A stretch of 6,729 nt of DNA from Propionibacteriales bacterium (GTDB taxonomy: Bacteria; Actinomycetota; Actinomycetes; Propionibacteriales; Propionibacteriaceae): assembly GCA_017882655.1 (NCBI GenBank), contig JADGPB010000131.1, positions 1-6,729 of the forward strand, in the 5' to 3' direction. Positions 1 through 6,161 of the stretch are shown here, piece after piece. Both the position numbers and the translations under genes were made by a program. The notes under the pieces were generated by a model. The model had not been told where the DNA came from, made no database searches, and saw only the letters and a list, made by a program, of their open reading frames with translations. Numbering within the stretch: position 1 is the first letter of the stretch; every line of letters begins with the position of its first letter.

Positions 1-634
1 GACCCTCGTGGATCGCAGAGCCGGACGGGGCGGGGCCCCTCACGAAGCTCGCGACCAGGAGAGGGAGGCAGACCGGGAGTGCCCCGGTCAGCAGCGCTTG
101 GACGAAGAACGATGCCGGTATCAATGCGGATTCTCCGTAGGCGTGCAGAGGCGTCTGCAGCTGGTCGAGGAGCATCACGGAGGCCGTCCAACCGAGCAGG
201 TACAGGAACGGTGCCCCCAGGGCTATGGGCATCAGCTTCGGGTCGCGGCCGCGAAGCATCAGCCAGCCGATCACGTACAGCACCGCAGCGTCGACGAGCA
301 GCAACGGGACGGTCCATTCGGGGACGACGAGCTCGGCCAGCGTCAGGGCCCCGGCGAGGACCAGGAACGGCAGTGCCCGTCGACGCAGCTCGCCCGGAAT
401 CCGTCGAAGCAGCAGGGGCGGTACGACCACGACCACGGTGCCCAGCACGTTCGTTGCCCTGAACAACTGGTACTGATCCTCAAAACTCTTGACGAGATCA
501 ACTGTCACAAGGAGATAGACCACGGCGATCGACAGCCAGCCCGCGGCGAGGACGAAGCCGAGCGCCGGCAGGGGCGTGGGGGTACGGATCACGGTGGGGT
601 CGGAAGGTTGAGCGAACGGGGTGTGGTCAGTCAT
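1..634 (-). CDS. Putative integral membrane protein, 3' end cut by the window edge
   Basis: Reading leftward from an ATG whose first base is 634, the frame stays open for 211 codons to the window edge with no stop, so the C-terminus is missing. I do not recognise the family. After a polar, proline-rich N-terminus (residues 1-22), about six hydrophobic stretches are visible, at roughly 24-46, 62-77, 87-104, 108-127, 134-156 and 170-197. Positive residues (RRIPGELRRR, about 77-86) lie between the second and third, so this is most likely a polytopic inner-membrane protein. No catalytic or transport motif stands out. It lies 67 bases downstream of the DciA-like gene on the same strand, so it could be the last gene of the dnaN-recF-dciA unit or have its own promoter; the gap shows no convincing promoter or terminator. 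The Shine-Dalgarno is weak (GTGGGG just before ATG). The plus-strand frames here are antisense shadows. Confidence is good that the gene is real, low for any function. Confidence 0.72.
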   Translation of the reverse strand, partial: MTDHTPFAQPSDPTVIRTPTPLPALGFVLAAGWLSIAVVYLLVTVDLVKSFEDQYQLFRATNVLGTVVVVVPPLLLRRIPGELRRRALPFLVLAGALTLAELVVPEWTVPLLLVDAAVLYVIGWLMLRGRDPKLMPIALGAPFLYLLGWTASVMLLDQLQTPLHAYGESALIPASFFVQALLTGALPVCLPLLVASFVRGPAPSGSAIHEG

Positions 635-701
635 GACCCCACTACCGTCGCAGATCGAGACAGTCCATGGGCCTGGCCTGGGACGAGTCTCATCAGAACC
701 C

Positions 702-1217
702 CTACCCGTACGTGTCCCGGGGGCCGATGCCCTTGACGCGGAGCTTGCCGTGGCGCCAGGTGGGGGCGTCGGGGCCGCGGACTTCGACGCGGGTCACCGA
801 CCCGTCGCCGACGGCCTCGTTGAGCTTGGCGACGATCTGGGGCGCGATCGTACGGAGCTGGGTGGCCCAGGCCGTCGAGTCCGTACGGACCACGACGACC
901 CCCGCGGCGTACGTCTCCGGCGTCGAGTGCGCGGCCACCGACTCGCCCACGACATCGGCCCAGCGCTCGAGCAGTGTGTGGATCGAGACGCTGATCTCCC
1001 AGCCGCGGTCGGCGATGTACGAGTCGAGCACGCGGCCGGCTCGCTTCGGGTCCCGCGGGTCGTCCCCCGCGCCCGACATCTTCGGCAGGGCTGACGACCG
1101 GGTTGTACGAGTGGGAGCCGGTCCCGTCGCACGGGCCGAGCGGGCGATGCGGCGCGCGTAGTCCGCGCCGGTCGGGTCGTGCTCGCCGACCGGGTCTGTC
1201 TCGGGCGTCTCAGTCAT
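702..1217 (-). CDS. dciA: DUF721 / DciA-family replication protein
   Basis: A 171-residue protein of the DUF721 family. Its mycobacterial member, encoded next to recF, is DciA, which interacts with the replicative helicase DnaB and is needed for replication initiation. The N-terminus (1-58) is charged, low-complexity and probably disordered. The conserved domain covers about 59-171: W86-ADVVGE, HS.PETYAAG (97-106), the hallmark VRTDSTAWATQLR (110-122) and the actinobacterial C-terminus GIGPRDTYG (163-171). I chose the ATG at 1217 because it overlaps the recF stop by 8 bases (ATGACTGA) and is preceded by GGAGG about 10 bases upstream, a typical translational-coupling arrangement. A longer frame reaching position 1280 would lie inside recF. 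The gene follows dnaN and recF on the same strand, fitting a replication operon. Family assignment is firm; the helicase-operator role is inferred from relatives. Confidence 0.93.
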   Translation of the reverse strand: MTETPETDPVGEHDPTGADYARRIARSARATGPAPTRTTRSSALPKMSGAGDDPRDPKRAGRVLDSYIADRGWEISVSIHTLLERWADVVGESVAAHSTPETYAAGVVVVRTDSTAWATQLRTIAPQIVAKLNEAVGDGSVTRVEVRGPDAPTWRHGKLRVKGIGPRDTYG

Positions 1218-2505
1218 CGCCCTCATCCTCCGGCGTGACCGTGCCGCTGTCGACCCTGAACCGGCGCCCGCCCAGCTCAACGGGTACGTCGTCGGCCACG
1301 GCGGCGGTGATCAGCACCTGCTCCGCATCGGCGATGCCCATCGCCAGGCGCTGCCGGCGAGTGAGGTCGAGCTCGGCGAACACGTCGTCCAGGATGAGCA
1401 CCGGCTCGATGCCGTCGGCGCGCAGCAGCCGGAACGCCGCGAGCCTCAGCGCACACGCCAAGGACCAAGACTCGCCATGGCTCGCGTACCCCTTCGCCGG
1501 CAGCTCCCCGATCTGCAGAGCGATGTCGTCGCGGTGCGGGCCGACCAGCGACACCCCGCGTGCGATCTCCTCGCCGCGGCGCTCCGACATCCGCGCACGC
1601 AGCACCTCCGCGATCTCGTCCCGGGAGAGGGGCGCGGTCAGAGGTGAACCCAGCGGCAGCTCCCCCTCGGCCAGGTCCCCAAGCCCAGGCGGGGCTCCCA
1701 AGTCGTCGCCGGCTTGGGAACCTGCACCAGGGTTTGGGAGGCTCGCGTCAAGCCTTGGGAACCTCGGCCCAGAAGCGGGAGGTACGACCGGGTTGCTCGA
1801 CACGTACGTCGCGCGCGCCTCGTTGTTGACCGGCGCGATCGCCCGGTACGCGTCGGCGACGTGCGCGGCGAGATCGGTCAGTGTCGCGATCCGGGCCACG
1901 ACAAGCTCGGCGCCGAGCTGCGAGAGGTGCTCGTCCCAGGTGTCCAGGGTGGCCGCGACATCAGCACCCGCGACCCGTCCCGTACGTCCCGACAAGGACT
2001 TGAGCAACGCGTTGCGCTGCTTGAGGACGCGGTCGTAGTCGGCCCGGATGCCGGCGAAGCGCGGCCAGCGCGCCACGAGCAGGTCGTCGAGGAAGCGGCG
2101 CCTTTCGCTGGGATCGCCCTTGACGATCGACAGGTCCTCCGGCGAGAACAGCACGACGACCAGCGCGCCGAGCAGGTCGCGCGCCCGTTTCAACGGCGCC
2201 CTGTTCAGCTTCGCCCGGTTGGCATGCCCCGGCACGATGTCGAGCTCGAGCAACAGGGAGCGGGTGTCGTCGATACCGGCCTGCACCCGCGCCCGTACGG
2301 TCGCGCGCTCCGCCCCGGCACGCACCAACGGCGCATCGGCGGCCACACGATGGGAGCTCAAGGTGGCCAGGTACTCCACCGCTTCAACGAGGTTCGTCTT
2401 GCCCTGCCCGTTCGAGCCGACGAACAGGCACACGCCGGGCTGCAGCGGGACCTGGATCTCCGCGTACGACCGGTAGTCGACCAGATGGAGGTGCGTGACG
2501 TGCAT
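1210..2505 (-). CDS. recF: RecF, DNA gap-repair ATPase (with an internal expansion)
   Basis: RecF is an SMC/ABC-like ATPase that acts with RecO and RecR at single-strand gaps to help load RecA. Visible motifs in the 431-residue product: Walker A GSNGQGKT (30-37), the FSPEDLSIVKG region (120-130), PSERRRFLD (132-140), GPHRDDI (322-328), the ABC-type signature ASHGESWSLACALRLA (341-356) and Walker B PVLILDDVFAELD (368-380). All key residues appear intact, so it should be functional. At 431 residues it is longer than the usual 360-390. The excess lies at about residues 236-290, a Pro/Gly-rich segment (for example LPNPGAGSQAG) just before the conserved C-terminal half and encoded partly by a repeat cluster at 1674-1764. 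The ATG at 2505 gives the normal start MHVTHLHLVDYRSY; its Shine-Dalgarno is poor, so coupling to dnaN, whose stop is 27 bases upstream, is likely. Its own stop overlaps the start of the DciA gene. Confidence 0.97.
   Translation of the reverse strand: MHVTHLHLVDYRSYAEIQVPLQPGVCLFVGSNGQGKTNLVEAVEYLATLSSHRVAADAPLVRAGAERATVRARVQAGIDDTRSLLLELDIVPGHANRAKLNRAPLKRARDLLGALVVVLFSPEDLSIVKGDPSERRRFLDDLLVARWPRFAGIRADYDRVLKQRNALLKSLSGRTGRVAGADVAATLDTWDEHLSQLGAELVVARIATLTDLAAHVADAYRAIAPVNNEARATYVSSNPVVPPASGPRFPRLDASLPNPGAGSQAGDDLGAPPGLGDLAEGELPLGSPLTAPLSRDEIAEVLRARMSERRGEEIARGVSLVGPHRDDIALQIGELPAKGYASHGESWSLACALRLAAFRLLRADGIEPVLILDDVFAELDLTRRQRLAMGIADAEQVLITAAVADDVPVELGGRRFRVDSGTVTPEDEGDD
1674..1764. repeat. 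Cluster of five related short repeats inside recF
   Basis: Five versions of a core resembling CTTGGGAACC lie within 91 bases. Two are inverted on the plus strand: GGTCCCCAAGCC (1674-1685) and GGCTCCCAAG (1693-1702). Three are direct: GGCTTGGGAACCT (1711-1723), GGTTTGGGAGGCT (1731-1743) and GCCTTGGGAACCT (1752-1764). The direct copies start 20 and 21 bases apart. CAGGTCCCCAAGCC (1672-1685) and GGCTTGGGAACCTG (1711-1724) are inverted copies matching at 13 of 14 positions, so the segment could fold into a hairpin. The cluster encodes about RecF residues 248-278, within the part that makes this RecF long. The octamer CCTCGGCC occurs on both sides (1665-1672 and 1762-1769). Whether this is an inserted palindromic element or local duplication cannot be told from one copy. 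Confidence 0.7.
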
Positions 2506-2532
2506 GACGCGGGCCGGCCTCGCCCTGCCAAG

Positions 2533-3693
2533 TCAGTTCGGCAGGCGCATCAGCATGATGACGTGCCGGTAGTCGGTGGCCGGCTCGCCATCGATCTCGG
2601 ACAGGCCCGTGACGAGGCAGGGCTTGCCGGGAGCGGTGAACGCGAAGTGGACGTACGGAGTGTCGAGCGCGGTCAGCGCATCGGAGAGGTAGTGGGGGTT
2701 GAAGCCCGCCGCCGTGACCGGCTGCTCACCGCCACCGATGGTCTCGACGACCGCCTCGATGGCTTCCGAGGCCTGCGCCTGGTCGCCCGTGGCCGCCTCG
2801 AGGGTGATCGCGCCCTCCTCGATGAGCATCCGCAGGCTCGTGTTGCGTTCGGCGACGAGGCCGACGCGCTTGACGGACGCCAGCAGGTCGGCGGTGTTCG
2901 TCCGTACGGTCAGGGCCGGATTCACGCTCATCAGGTGGCGTACCTTCGGGAACTCCCCGTCAAGAAGGCGGGTCGTGATCTGGCGGGAACCGCCGGCGCC
3001 CTCGCCCTCGAGGCCGATGAGGCCCTCCCCCGTGGTGGCGGTGGAGATGCTCAGCGTCACGCTCTCGCCAGCCGTCATGGACCGGGCGGCGTCGGCGAGC
3101 ACCTTGGCCGGTACGAGCGCTGCACCCGAGGCCTGCGTCGAGACCGGGTTCCAGCGGAGCTCCTTGAGCGCCATGCGGTACCGGTCGGTGGCGAGGAGGT
3201 CGACCTGGTCGCCCTCGATCTCGACCCGTACGCCGGTGAACACCGGCAGCAGCTCGTCGCGGCCGGCGGCGACGACGACCTGCGAGACGGCGCGGGCGAA
3301 GTCCTCACTCGGGACCGTACCGCTGGCTTCCGGCATCTGCGGCAGCTCCGGGTAGTCGTTCACCGGGAGCAGCTGGAGCGTGAACCGTGCGGATCCGCAG
3401 ACGAGCTCGAGGCTCGACCCGGACGCGGTCAGCGAGACCGGCTTGTTCGGCAGCGAGCGCGAGATGTCGGCCAGCAGACGCCCGGAGATCAGGGCGACGC
3501 CCGGCTCGGTCACCTCAGCCGGCACGGTGATGCGAGCGGAGGTCTCGTAGTCGAAGCTCGAGAAGACGACGGTGCGTCCCTCGGCCTTGACGAGCAGACC
3601 CGCCAGGATCGGCACGCTCGGACGCGTTGGCAAACTCCTTGCGGCCCACTGCACGGCCTCGGCCAGGACGTCCTTGTCGAGTCGGATCTTCAC
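2533..3693 (-). CDS. dnaN: DNA polymerase III beta subunit (sliding clamp)
   Basis: The beta clamp is a ring-shaped dimer that tethers DNA polymerase III and other partners to DNA. The 386-residue product has the full three-domain length of the family. It starts MKIRLDKDVLAEAVQWAAR and contains LPTRPSVPILAGLLV (21-35), LPVNDYPELP (109-118), the conserved LLATDRYRMA (166-175), LLDGEFPKV (243-251), FNPHYLSDAL (331-340) and the C-terminal PATDYRHVIMLMRLPN. The start is GTG at 3693, supported by GAGAGGGG a few bases upstream and by alignment with known N-termini. The C-terminal cleft motif, MPMR in E. coli and MPVR in many actinobacteria, here reads MLMR, so the proline is a leucine. The gene lies directly beside oriC, facing away from it, and leads the dnaN-recF-dciA unit. 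The leftmost part of oriC should contain its promoter. Confidence 0.98.
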   Translation of the reverse strand: MKIRLDKDVLAEAVQWAARSLPTRPSVPILAGLLVKAEGRTVVFSSFDYETSARITVPAEVTEPGVALISGRLLADISRSLPNKPVSLTASGSSLELVCGSARFTLQLLPVNDYPELPQMPEASGTVPSEDFARAVSQVVVAAGRDELLPVFTGVRVEIEGDQVDLLATDRYRMALKELRWNPVSTQASGAALVPAKVLADAARSMTAGESVTLSISTATTGEGLIGLEGEGAGGSRQITTRLLDGEFPKVRHLMSVNPALTVRTNTADLLASVKRVGLVAERNTSLRMLIEEGAITLEAATGDQAQASEAIEAVVETIGGGEQPVTAAGFNPHYLSDALTALDTPYVHFAFTAPGKPCLVTGLSEIDGEPATDYRHVIMLMRLPN

Positions 3694-3717
3694 CGGTACC
3701 CCTCTCGTTGCCTGCGC

Positions 3718-3723
3718 ATCGTA
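3718..3723 (-). promoter_or_regulatory. Candidate -10 element for dnaN
   Basis: On the minus strand this reads TACGAT, fitting the actinobacterial TANNNT pattern, about 25 bases before the GTG start of dnaN. No good -35 hexamer is visible 16-18 bases upstream, so this is only a candidate. Confidence 0.25.
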
Positions 3724-3820
3724 TCGTGGCCGGGGCTGCCGATGTGGGGCTCATGCTCGGTAGGGCACGTGGTCGAACGTCTTTGGAGTTGTCCCCACCT
3801 TGGCCGTTCCCGACTTCAAG

Positions 3821-3843
3821 TCCTTTCAATCTATAGAGATACC
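3821..3843. other. AT-rich segment, candidate DNA unwinding element of oriC
   Basis: The segment TCCTTTCAATCTATAGAGAT (3821-3840) plus ACC is about 65% A+T, an outlier in this GC-rich window. It directly adjoins the DnaA-trios on the side away from the box pair, which is where the unwinding element lies in characterised origins. Confidence 0.65.
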
Positions 3844-3858
3844 TAGTAGCAGTAGTAG
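3844..3858. promoter_or_regulatory. DnaA-trio array (five trinucleotides)
   Basis: The plus strand reads TAG TAG CAG TAG TAG, ending four bases (GTCC) before the abutting DnaA-box pair. DnaA-trios, first defined in Bacillus subtilis, are trinucleotides with a central A that read 3'-GAT-5' moving away from the last box; DnaA assembles on them as single strand to open the origin. Here order, polarity and the short GC-rich spacer all match. One of the five (CAG) departs at the first base but keeps the central A. Confidence 0.75.
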
Positions 3859-3862
3859 GTCC

Positions 3863-3880
3863 TGTGGACTCTGTGGACCA
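3863..3880 (-). promoter_or_regulatory. Tandem abutting DnaA boxes next to the trios
   Basis: On the minus strand the two 9-mers read TGGTCCACA then GAGTCCACA with no gap, both pointing toward the trio array and AT-rich segment. The first has one mismatch to TTGTCCACA and the second has two. With the trios at 3844-3858 they form what is called the basal unwinding system of an origin. Confidence 0.75.
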
Positions 3881-3925
3881 GTGGTGTCAGGCCAGGCCGC
3901 ATCTGAATCCCACTGTTGTCGTTCC

Positions 3926-3934
3926 TGTGGACCG
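3926..3934 (-). promoter_or_regulatory. Weak DnaA box
   Basis: TGTGGACCG on the plus strand, two mismatches from TGTGGACAA, in the middle of oriC and in the same orientation as the tandem pair at 3863-3880. Confidence 0.5.
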
Positions 3935-4016
3935 CGACAGAATTACACGGGGAGGATCTGGGGACGCTTTGGTGAACGCCGGGGGACTCCACGGCGACTA
4001 CTCCCAGGACCACACC

Positions 4017-4049
4017 TTGTCCACACCCCCCTGTGGACAGTGTGGATAG
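4017..4049. promoter_or_regulatory. Cluster of three DnaA boxes at the far side of oriC
   Basis: A perfect TTGTCCACA (4017-4025) is followed by six C residues, then TGTGGACAG (4032-4040) and directly TGTGGATAG (4041-4049). The first two face each other and form an inverted repeat (TGTCCACA with TGTGGACA). These are the best-matching boxes in oriC, so they are the likely high-affinity anchor sites for DnaA. A 10-base palindrome, TCGACGTCGA, lies at 4051-4060 just beyond the cluster; its role is unknown. Confidence 0.85.
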
Positions 4050-4124
4050 TTCGACGTCGACCAAAAACGCTGGAGATTCGGGCTGACGACGGGCTTTGAA
4101 TTCGTCCGGCCGGCGACGACGAAG

Positions 4125-4646
4125 TCAACGAACGACTGCGTACGTGAGGCCGACCAGGCCACTGGGGTACCGATGGCTGTCGACCAGAGCGAGCTGAGTC
4201 TGGGGCGCGCGTGGCGCGAGCAAGGGCGTTCCGCCGCCCAGCAGTACGGGTGCGATCGTGACTTCGACCCGATCGACCTGGCCACCGGCGAGCATCGTGC
4301 GGAACAGCTCGCCGCCGCCGAAGAGCCAGATCTCGCCGTCTCCGGGCTCCTCCCGGAGGGCCCGTACGCGCTCTACAGCGTGGTCGGCGACGACGGTGAC
4401 GTCAGGGTGGTTCTCAGGACGCAGCGTGCTGGAGAAGACGAAGACACGGGCGTCCGCCGACCAGGCTGGCTCACCCAGGTCCAGGGCGACCTCGTACGAC
4501 TTCCGGCCGAGCAGCACCGTGTCGACCTTGGCGAAGATGCGGGCGAAGTCCACCGTCGGGTCATCGGGGATCCAGTCGAAGTTGCGGTGCGGCCCAGCCA
4601 CGTACCCGTCAAGGCTGGCGGCGACGTTGTACCGAACGAGACGCAT
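4125..4646 (-). CDS. Dihydrofolate-reductase-like protein (RibD C-terminal family)
   Basis: A 173-residue protein with the fold signature of the dihydrofolate reductase / RibD C-terminal family, a group of probable NAD(P)H-dependent reductases. Visible motifs: RLVRYNVAASLDGYVAGP (2-19, the N-terminal strand and loop), VDTVLLGRKSYEVA (41-54, the GRxxYE motif), WLFGGGELFRTML (107-119, the Gly-rich nucleotide-binding loop) and IAPVLLGGGTPLL (131-143). Length is typical for the stand-alone family. Most members have no known substrate, and true folate or riboflavin activity should not be assumed. The ATG at 4646 is well supported by AGGAGGT three bases upstream; an in-frame extension to 5240 would overlap dnaA and is not coding. 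It starts 32 bases after dnaA on the same strand, so it is probably cotranscribed with it. Its stop borders oriC, with no convincing terminator visible. Confidence 0.93.
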   Translation of the reverse strand: MRLVRYNVAASLDGYVAGPHRNFDWIPDDPTVDFARIFAKVDTVLLGRKSYEVALDLGEPAWSADARVFVFSSTLRPENHPDVTVVADHAVERVRALREEPGDGEIWLFGGGELFRTMLAGGQVDRVEVTIAPVLLGGGTPLLAPRAPQTQLALVDSHRYPSGLVGLTYAVVR

Positions 4647-4678
4647 GTGACCTCCTGGCTGGTTCGCCGTCAGGGACG

Positions 4679-6070
4679 TCAGCGGCGCTGGGCGGACTGC
4701 TTGATGCGGTTGGTGAGCTCGGTGACCTTGGTGTAGACGTCGCGGTCGCGGCCCATGAGGTCTTTGATCTTGCGGTTGGCGTGCATCACCGTGGTGTGGT
4801 CGCGGTTGCCGAACTGCTGGCCGATCTTGGGGAGGCTGGCGTCGGTGAGGTCGCGGCACAGGTACATGGCGATCTGTCGTGCGGTGGCGACGCTCTGCGC
4901 CCGGCCGGGGCCGGTGAGCTCGTCGAGGGAGAGGTCGAAGTACGCGGCGGTCTCGGTCATGATCATCGAGATCGTGATCGGGTGCTCGTCGCCCTCGGGG
5001 ATGAGGTCCTTGAGCACCGCCGCGGCCAGATCCAGGTCGACGGTCTGTTTGTTGAGCGACGCGTACGCGGTGACGCGGATCAGCGCACCCTCGAGCTCGC
5101 GGATGTTGCTCTGGATCTTCGTTGCGATGAACTCGAGCACCTCCGGCGGCACAGTGAGGCCCTCGTGCAGCGCCTTCTTGAGAAGGATCGCGATGCGGGT
5201 CTCCGGATCCGGCGGCTGGACATCGGTGATGAGGCCCCACTCGAACCGGCTCCGCAGCCGCGGCTCGAGCGCCTCGAGGAGCTTCGGAGGACGGTCGGAG
5301 GTCATCACGATCTGCTTGCTCGCGTTGTGGAGCGTGTTGAACGTGTGGAAGAACTCCTCCTGCGTACCGATCTTCCGCTCCAGGAACTGGATGTCGTCGA
5401 TCAGCAGCACGTCGACGTCGCGGTAGGCGCGACGGAACTGCGCCTGCCTGTTGTCGGAGATCGCGTTGATGAACTCGTTGGTCATCTCCTCGGTGGAGAC
5501 GTACTTCACGCGCAGGTGCTGGTGGTACGTCTGCACGTAGTGACCGAGCGCGTGCAGCAGGTGGGTCTTGCCGAGGCCGGAGGCCCCGTAGATCAGCAGC
5601 GGGTTGTACGACTTGCCGGGCGCTTCCGCCACGGCCACCGCGGCCGCGTGGGCGAACCGGTTGGACGGGCCGATGACGAAGGTCTCGAGCGTGTACTTGG
5701 GGTTGAGCCGTGCGTGATCGTGCCGGGCCTTCGGCGTCGGGCTCGGCTCGGACTCTTCGAAGTCGTCGGACGAGTCGTACCCATCCGTGCGGACCTCGCC
5801 GACGTGAAGGGTCTGGTCGATCGTCACACCGATGTGGGCCGGCTCGCCGAGCGCGTCGCTCAACGCCGCTTCGATGCGAGGGCGGAGGCGGTTCTCGAGG
5901 CGGTCGCGGGTGAACTCGTTCGGCGCGGCGATCATCAGCGTCGACTCGTGCATGGTCAGCGGAACACAGCTGGACATGATGGCGCGGCTGGGTACATCCA
6001 GCTCAGCGACGACATGTGTCCACAACCGTGAGACGTCCCTGTCGGGGCCCATGGAAGGACCGTCCGTCAT
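4679..6070 (-). CDS. dnaA: Chromosomal replication initiator DnaA
   Basis: DnaA is the AAA+ ATPase that binds DnaA boxes, opens oriC and recruits the helicase. With the start I prefer it has 463 residues. Domain I is about 1-85. Domain II is a short acidic linker (about 86-120, DGYDSSDDFEESEPSPTP), much shorter than in Streptomyces. Domain III (about 121-340) has Walker A GASGLGKT (162-169), Walker B VLLIDD (221-226), sensor 1 TSDRPP (257-262) and the arginine-finger region RLRSRFEWGL (271-280). Domain IV ends with the box-binding signature GNRDHTTVMHA (421-431). The ATG at 6070 is preceded by AGGGAGGG three bases upstream, and its N-terminus (MTDGPS...RLWTHVVAEL) fits relatives. A GTG at 6145 would add 25 residues but lies beside the probable promoter and in a DnaA box. 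The gene reads toward oriC, with the DHFR-like gene between. Confidence 0.98.
   Translation of the reverse strand: MTDGPSMGPDRDVSRLWTHVVAELDVPSRAIMSSCVPLTMHESTLMIAAPNEFTRDRLENRLRPRIEAALSDALGEPAHIGVTIDQTLHVGEVRTDGYDSSDDFEESEPSPTPKARHDHARLNPKYTLETFVIGPSNRFAHAAAVAVAEAPGKSYNPLLIYGASGLGKTHLLHALGHYVQTYHQHLRVKYVSTEEMTNEFINAISDNRQAQFRRAYRDVDVLLIDDIQFLERKIGTQEEFFHTFNTLHNASKQIVMTSDRPPKLLEALEPRLRSRFEWGLITDVQPPDPETRIAILLKKALHEGLTVPPEVLEFIATKIQSNIRELEGALIRVTAYASLNKQTVDLDLAAAVLKDLIPEGDEHPITISMIMTETAAYFDLSLDELTGPGRAQSVATARQIAMYLCRDLTDASLPKIGQQFGNRDHTTVMHANRKIKDLMGRDRDVYTKVTELTNRIKQSAQRR
6016..6024 (+). promoter_or_regulatory. DnaA-box-like 9-mer inside the dnaA 5' end
   Basis: GTGTCCACA differs from TTGTCCACA at one position. 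It lies about 45 bases inside dnaA and encodes part of the conserved LWTH. It may add to DnaA binding at its own promoter, but the codons of this conserved segment could explain it as well. Confidence 0.35.
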
Positions 6071-6137
6071 GTCCCTCCCTAGCCAGAGCACAGTTGTGCG
6101 CGTCATCCCACCGTTTGTGGGGACCCTCAGGACCTGG

Positions 6138-6146
6138 TTGTCCACA
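6138..6146 (+). promoter_or_regulatory. Perfect DnaA box at the dnaA promoter
   Basis: TTGTCCACA, an exact consensus match, a few bases downstream of the candidate dnaA -10 as read by dnaA. DnaA bound here would be expected to block transcription of its own gene. Confidence 0.8.
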
Positions 6147-6148
6147 TG

Positions 6149-6154
6149 ACACTA
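6149..6154 (-). promoter_or_regulatory. Candidate -10 of the dnaA promoter
   Basis: The minus strand reads TAGTGT, fitting TANNNT, between two DnaA boxes and about 80 bases before the dnaA start. The -35 is weak: GCTATG at 17 bases or TATGAC at a short 15-base spacing. Position between the boxes, rather than match quality, is the main support. Confidence 0.4.
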
Positions 6155-6161
6155 CCGTGCC

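Larger units (their letters stand above)
3694..4124. other. oriC: Chromosomal replication origin oriC
   Basis: This 431-base gene-free stretch next to dnaN has the features expected of oriC. DnaA-box-like 9-mers (consensus TTGTCCACA or its complement TGTGGACAA) occur at 3789-3797 (TTGTCCCCA), 3863-3871 (TGTGGACTC), 3872-3880 (TGTGGACCA), 3926-3934 (TGTGGACCG), 4017-4025 (TTGTCCACA, perfect), 4032-4040 (TGTGGACAG) and 4041-4049 (TGTGGATAG). An AT-rich patch and a run of DnaA-trios lie at the dnaN side, next to the abutting box pair. Short open frames here are built from box sequence and are not genes. CGTACG, common in the coding parts, is absent. Further weak boxes probably exist, so the count is a minimum. 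The dnaN promoter is expected inside the left part. Confidence 0.93.

Noticed and set aside
8..736. Plus-strand open frame of 242 codons at the left end
   Set aside because: It is antisense to the membrane-protein gene, whose hydrophobic segments are coherent; the plus-strand product is polar low-complexity sequence.
1714..3846. Long plus-strand open frame of about 710 codons
   Set aside because: It is antisense to recF and dnaN, which have full motif sets on the minus strand. Long antisense frames are common in GC-rich DNA, and its translation is low-complexity with no recognisable domain.
3843..4064. Short frames inside oriC
   Set aside because: They are made of DnaA boxes and spacer sequence, with no ribosome binding site or recognisable protein.
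4821..4840. Possible further copy of the recF repeat (CTTGGGGAGGCT) in dnaA
   Set aside because: It encodes the conserved DnaA segment around SLPKIG and is solitary, so chance similarity is the simpler explanation.
4647..5240. N-terminal extension of the DHFR-like frame
   Set aside because: It overlaps dnaA in another frame, is rich in Arg, Pro and His with no domain, and the internal ATG at 4646 has an excellent Shine-Dalgarno.
4781..6031. Plus-strand open frame of about 416 codons
   Set aside because: It is antisense to dnaA, dominated by Arg, Val, Gly, Asp and Leu, and is explained by dnaA codon structure.
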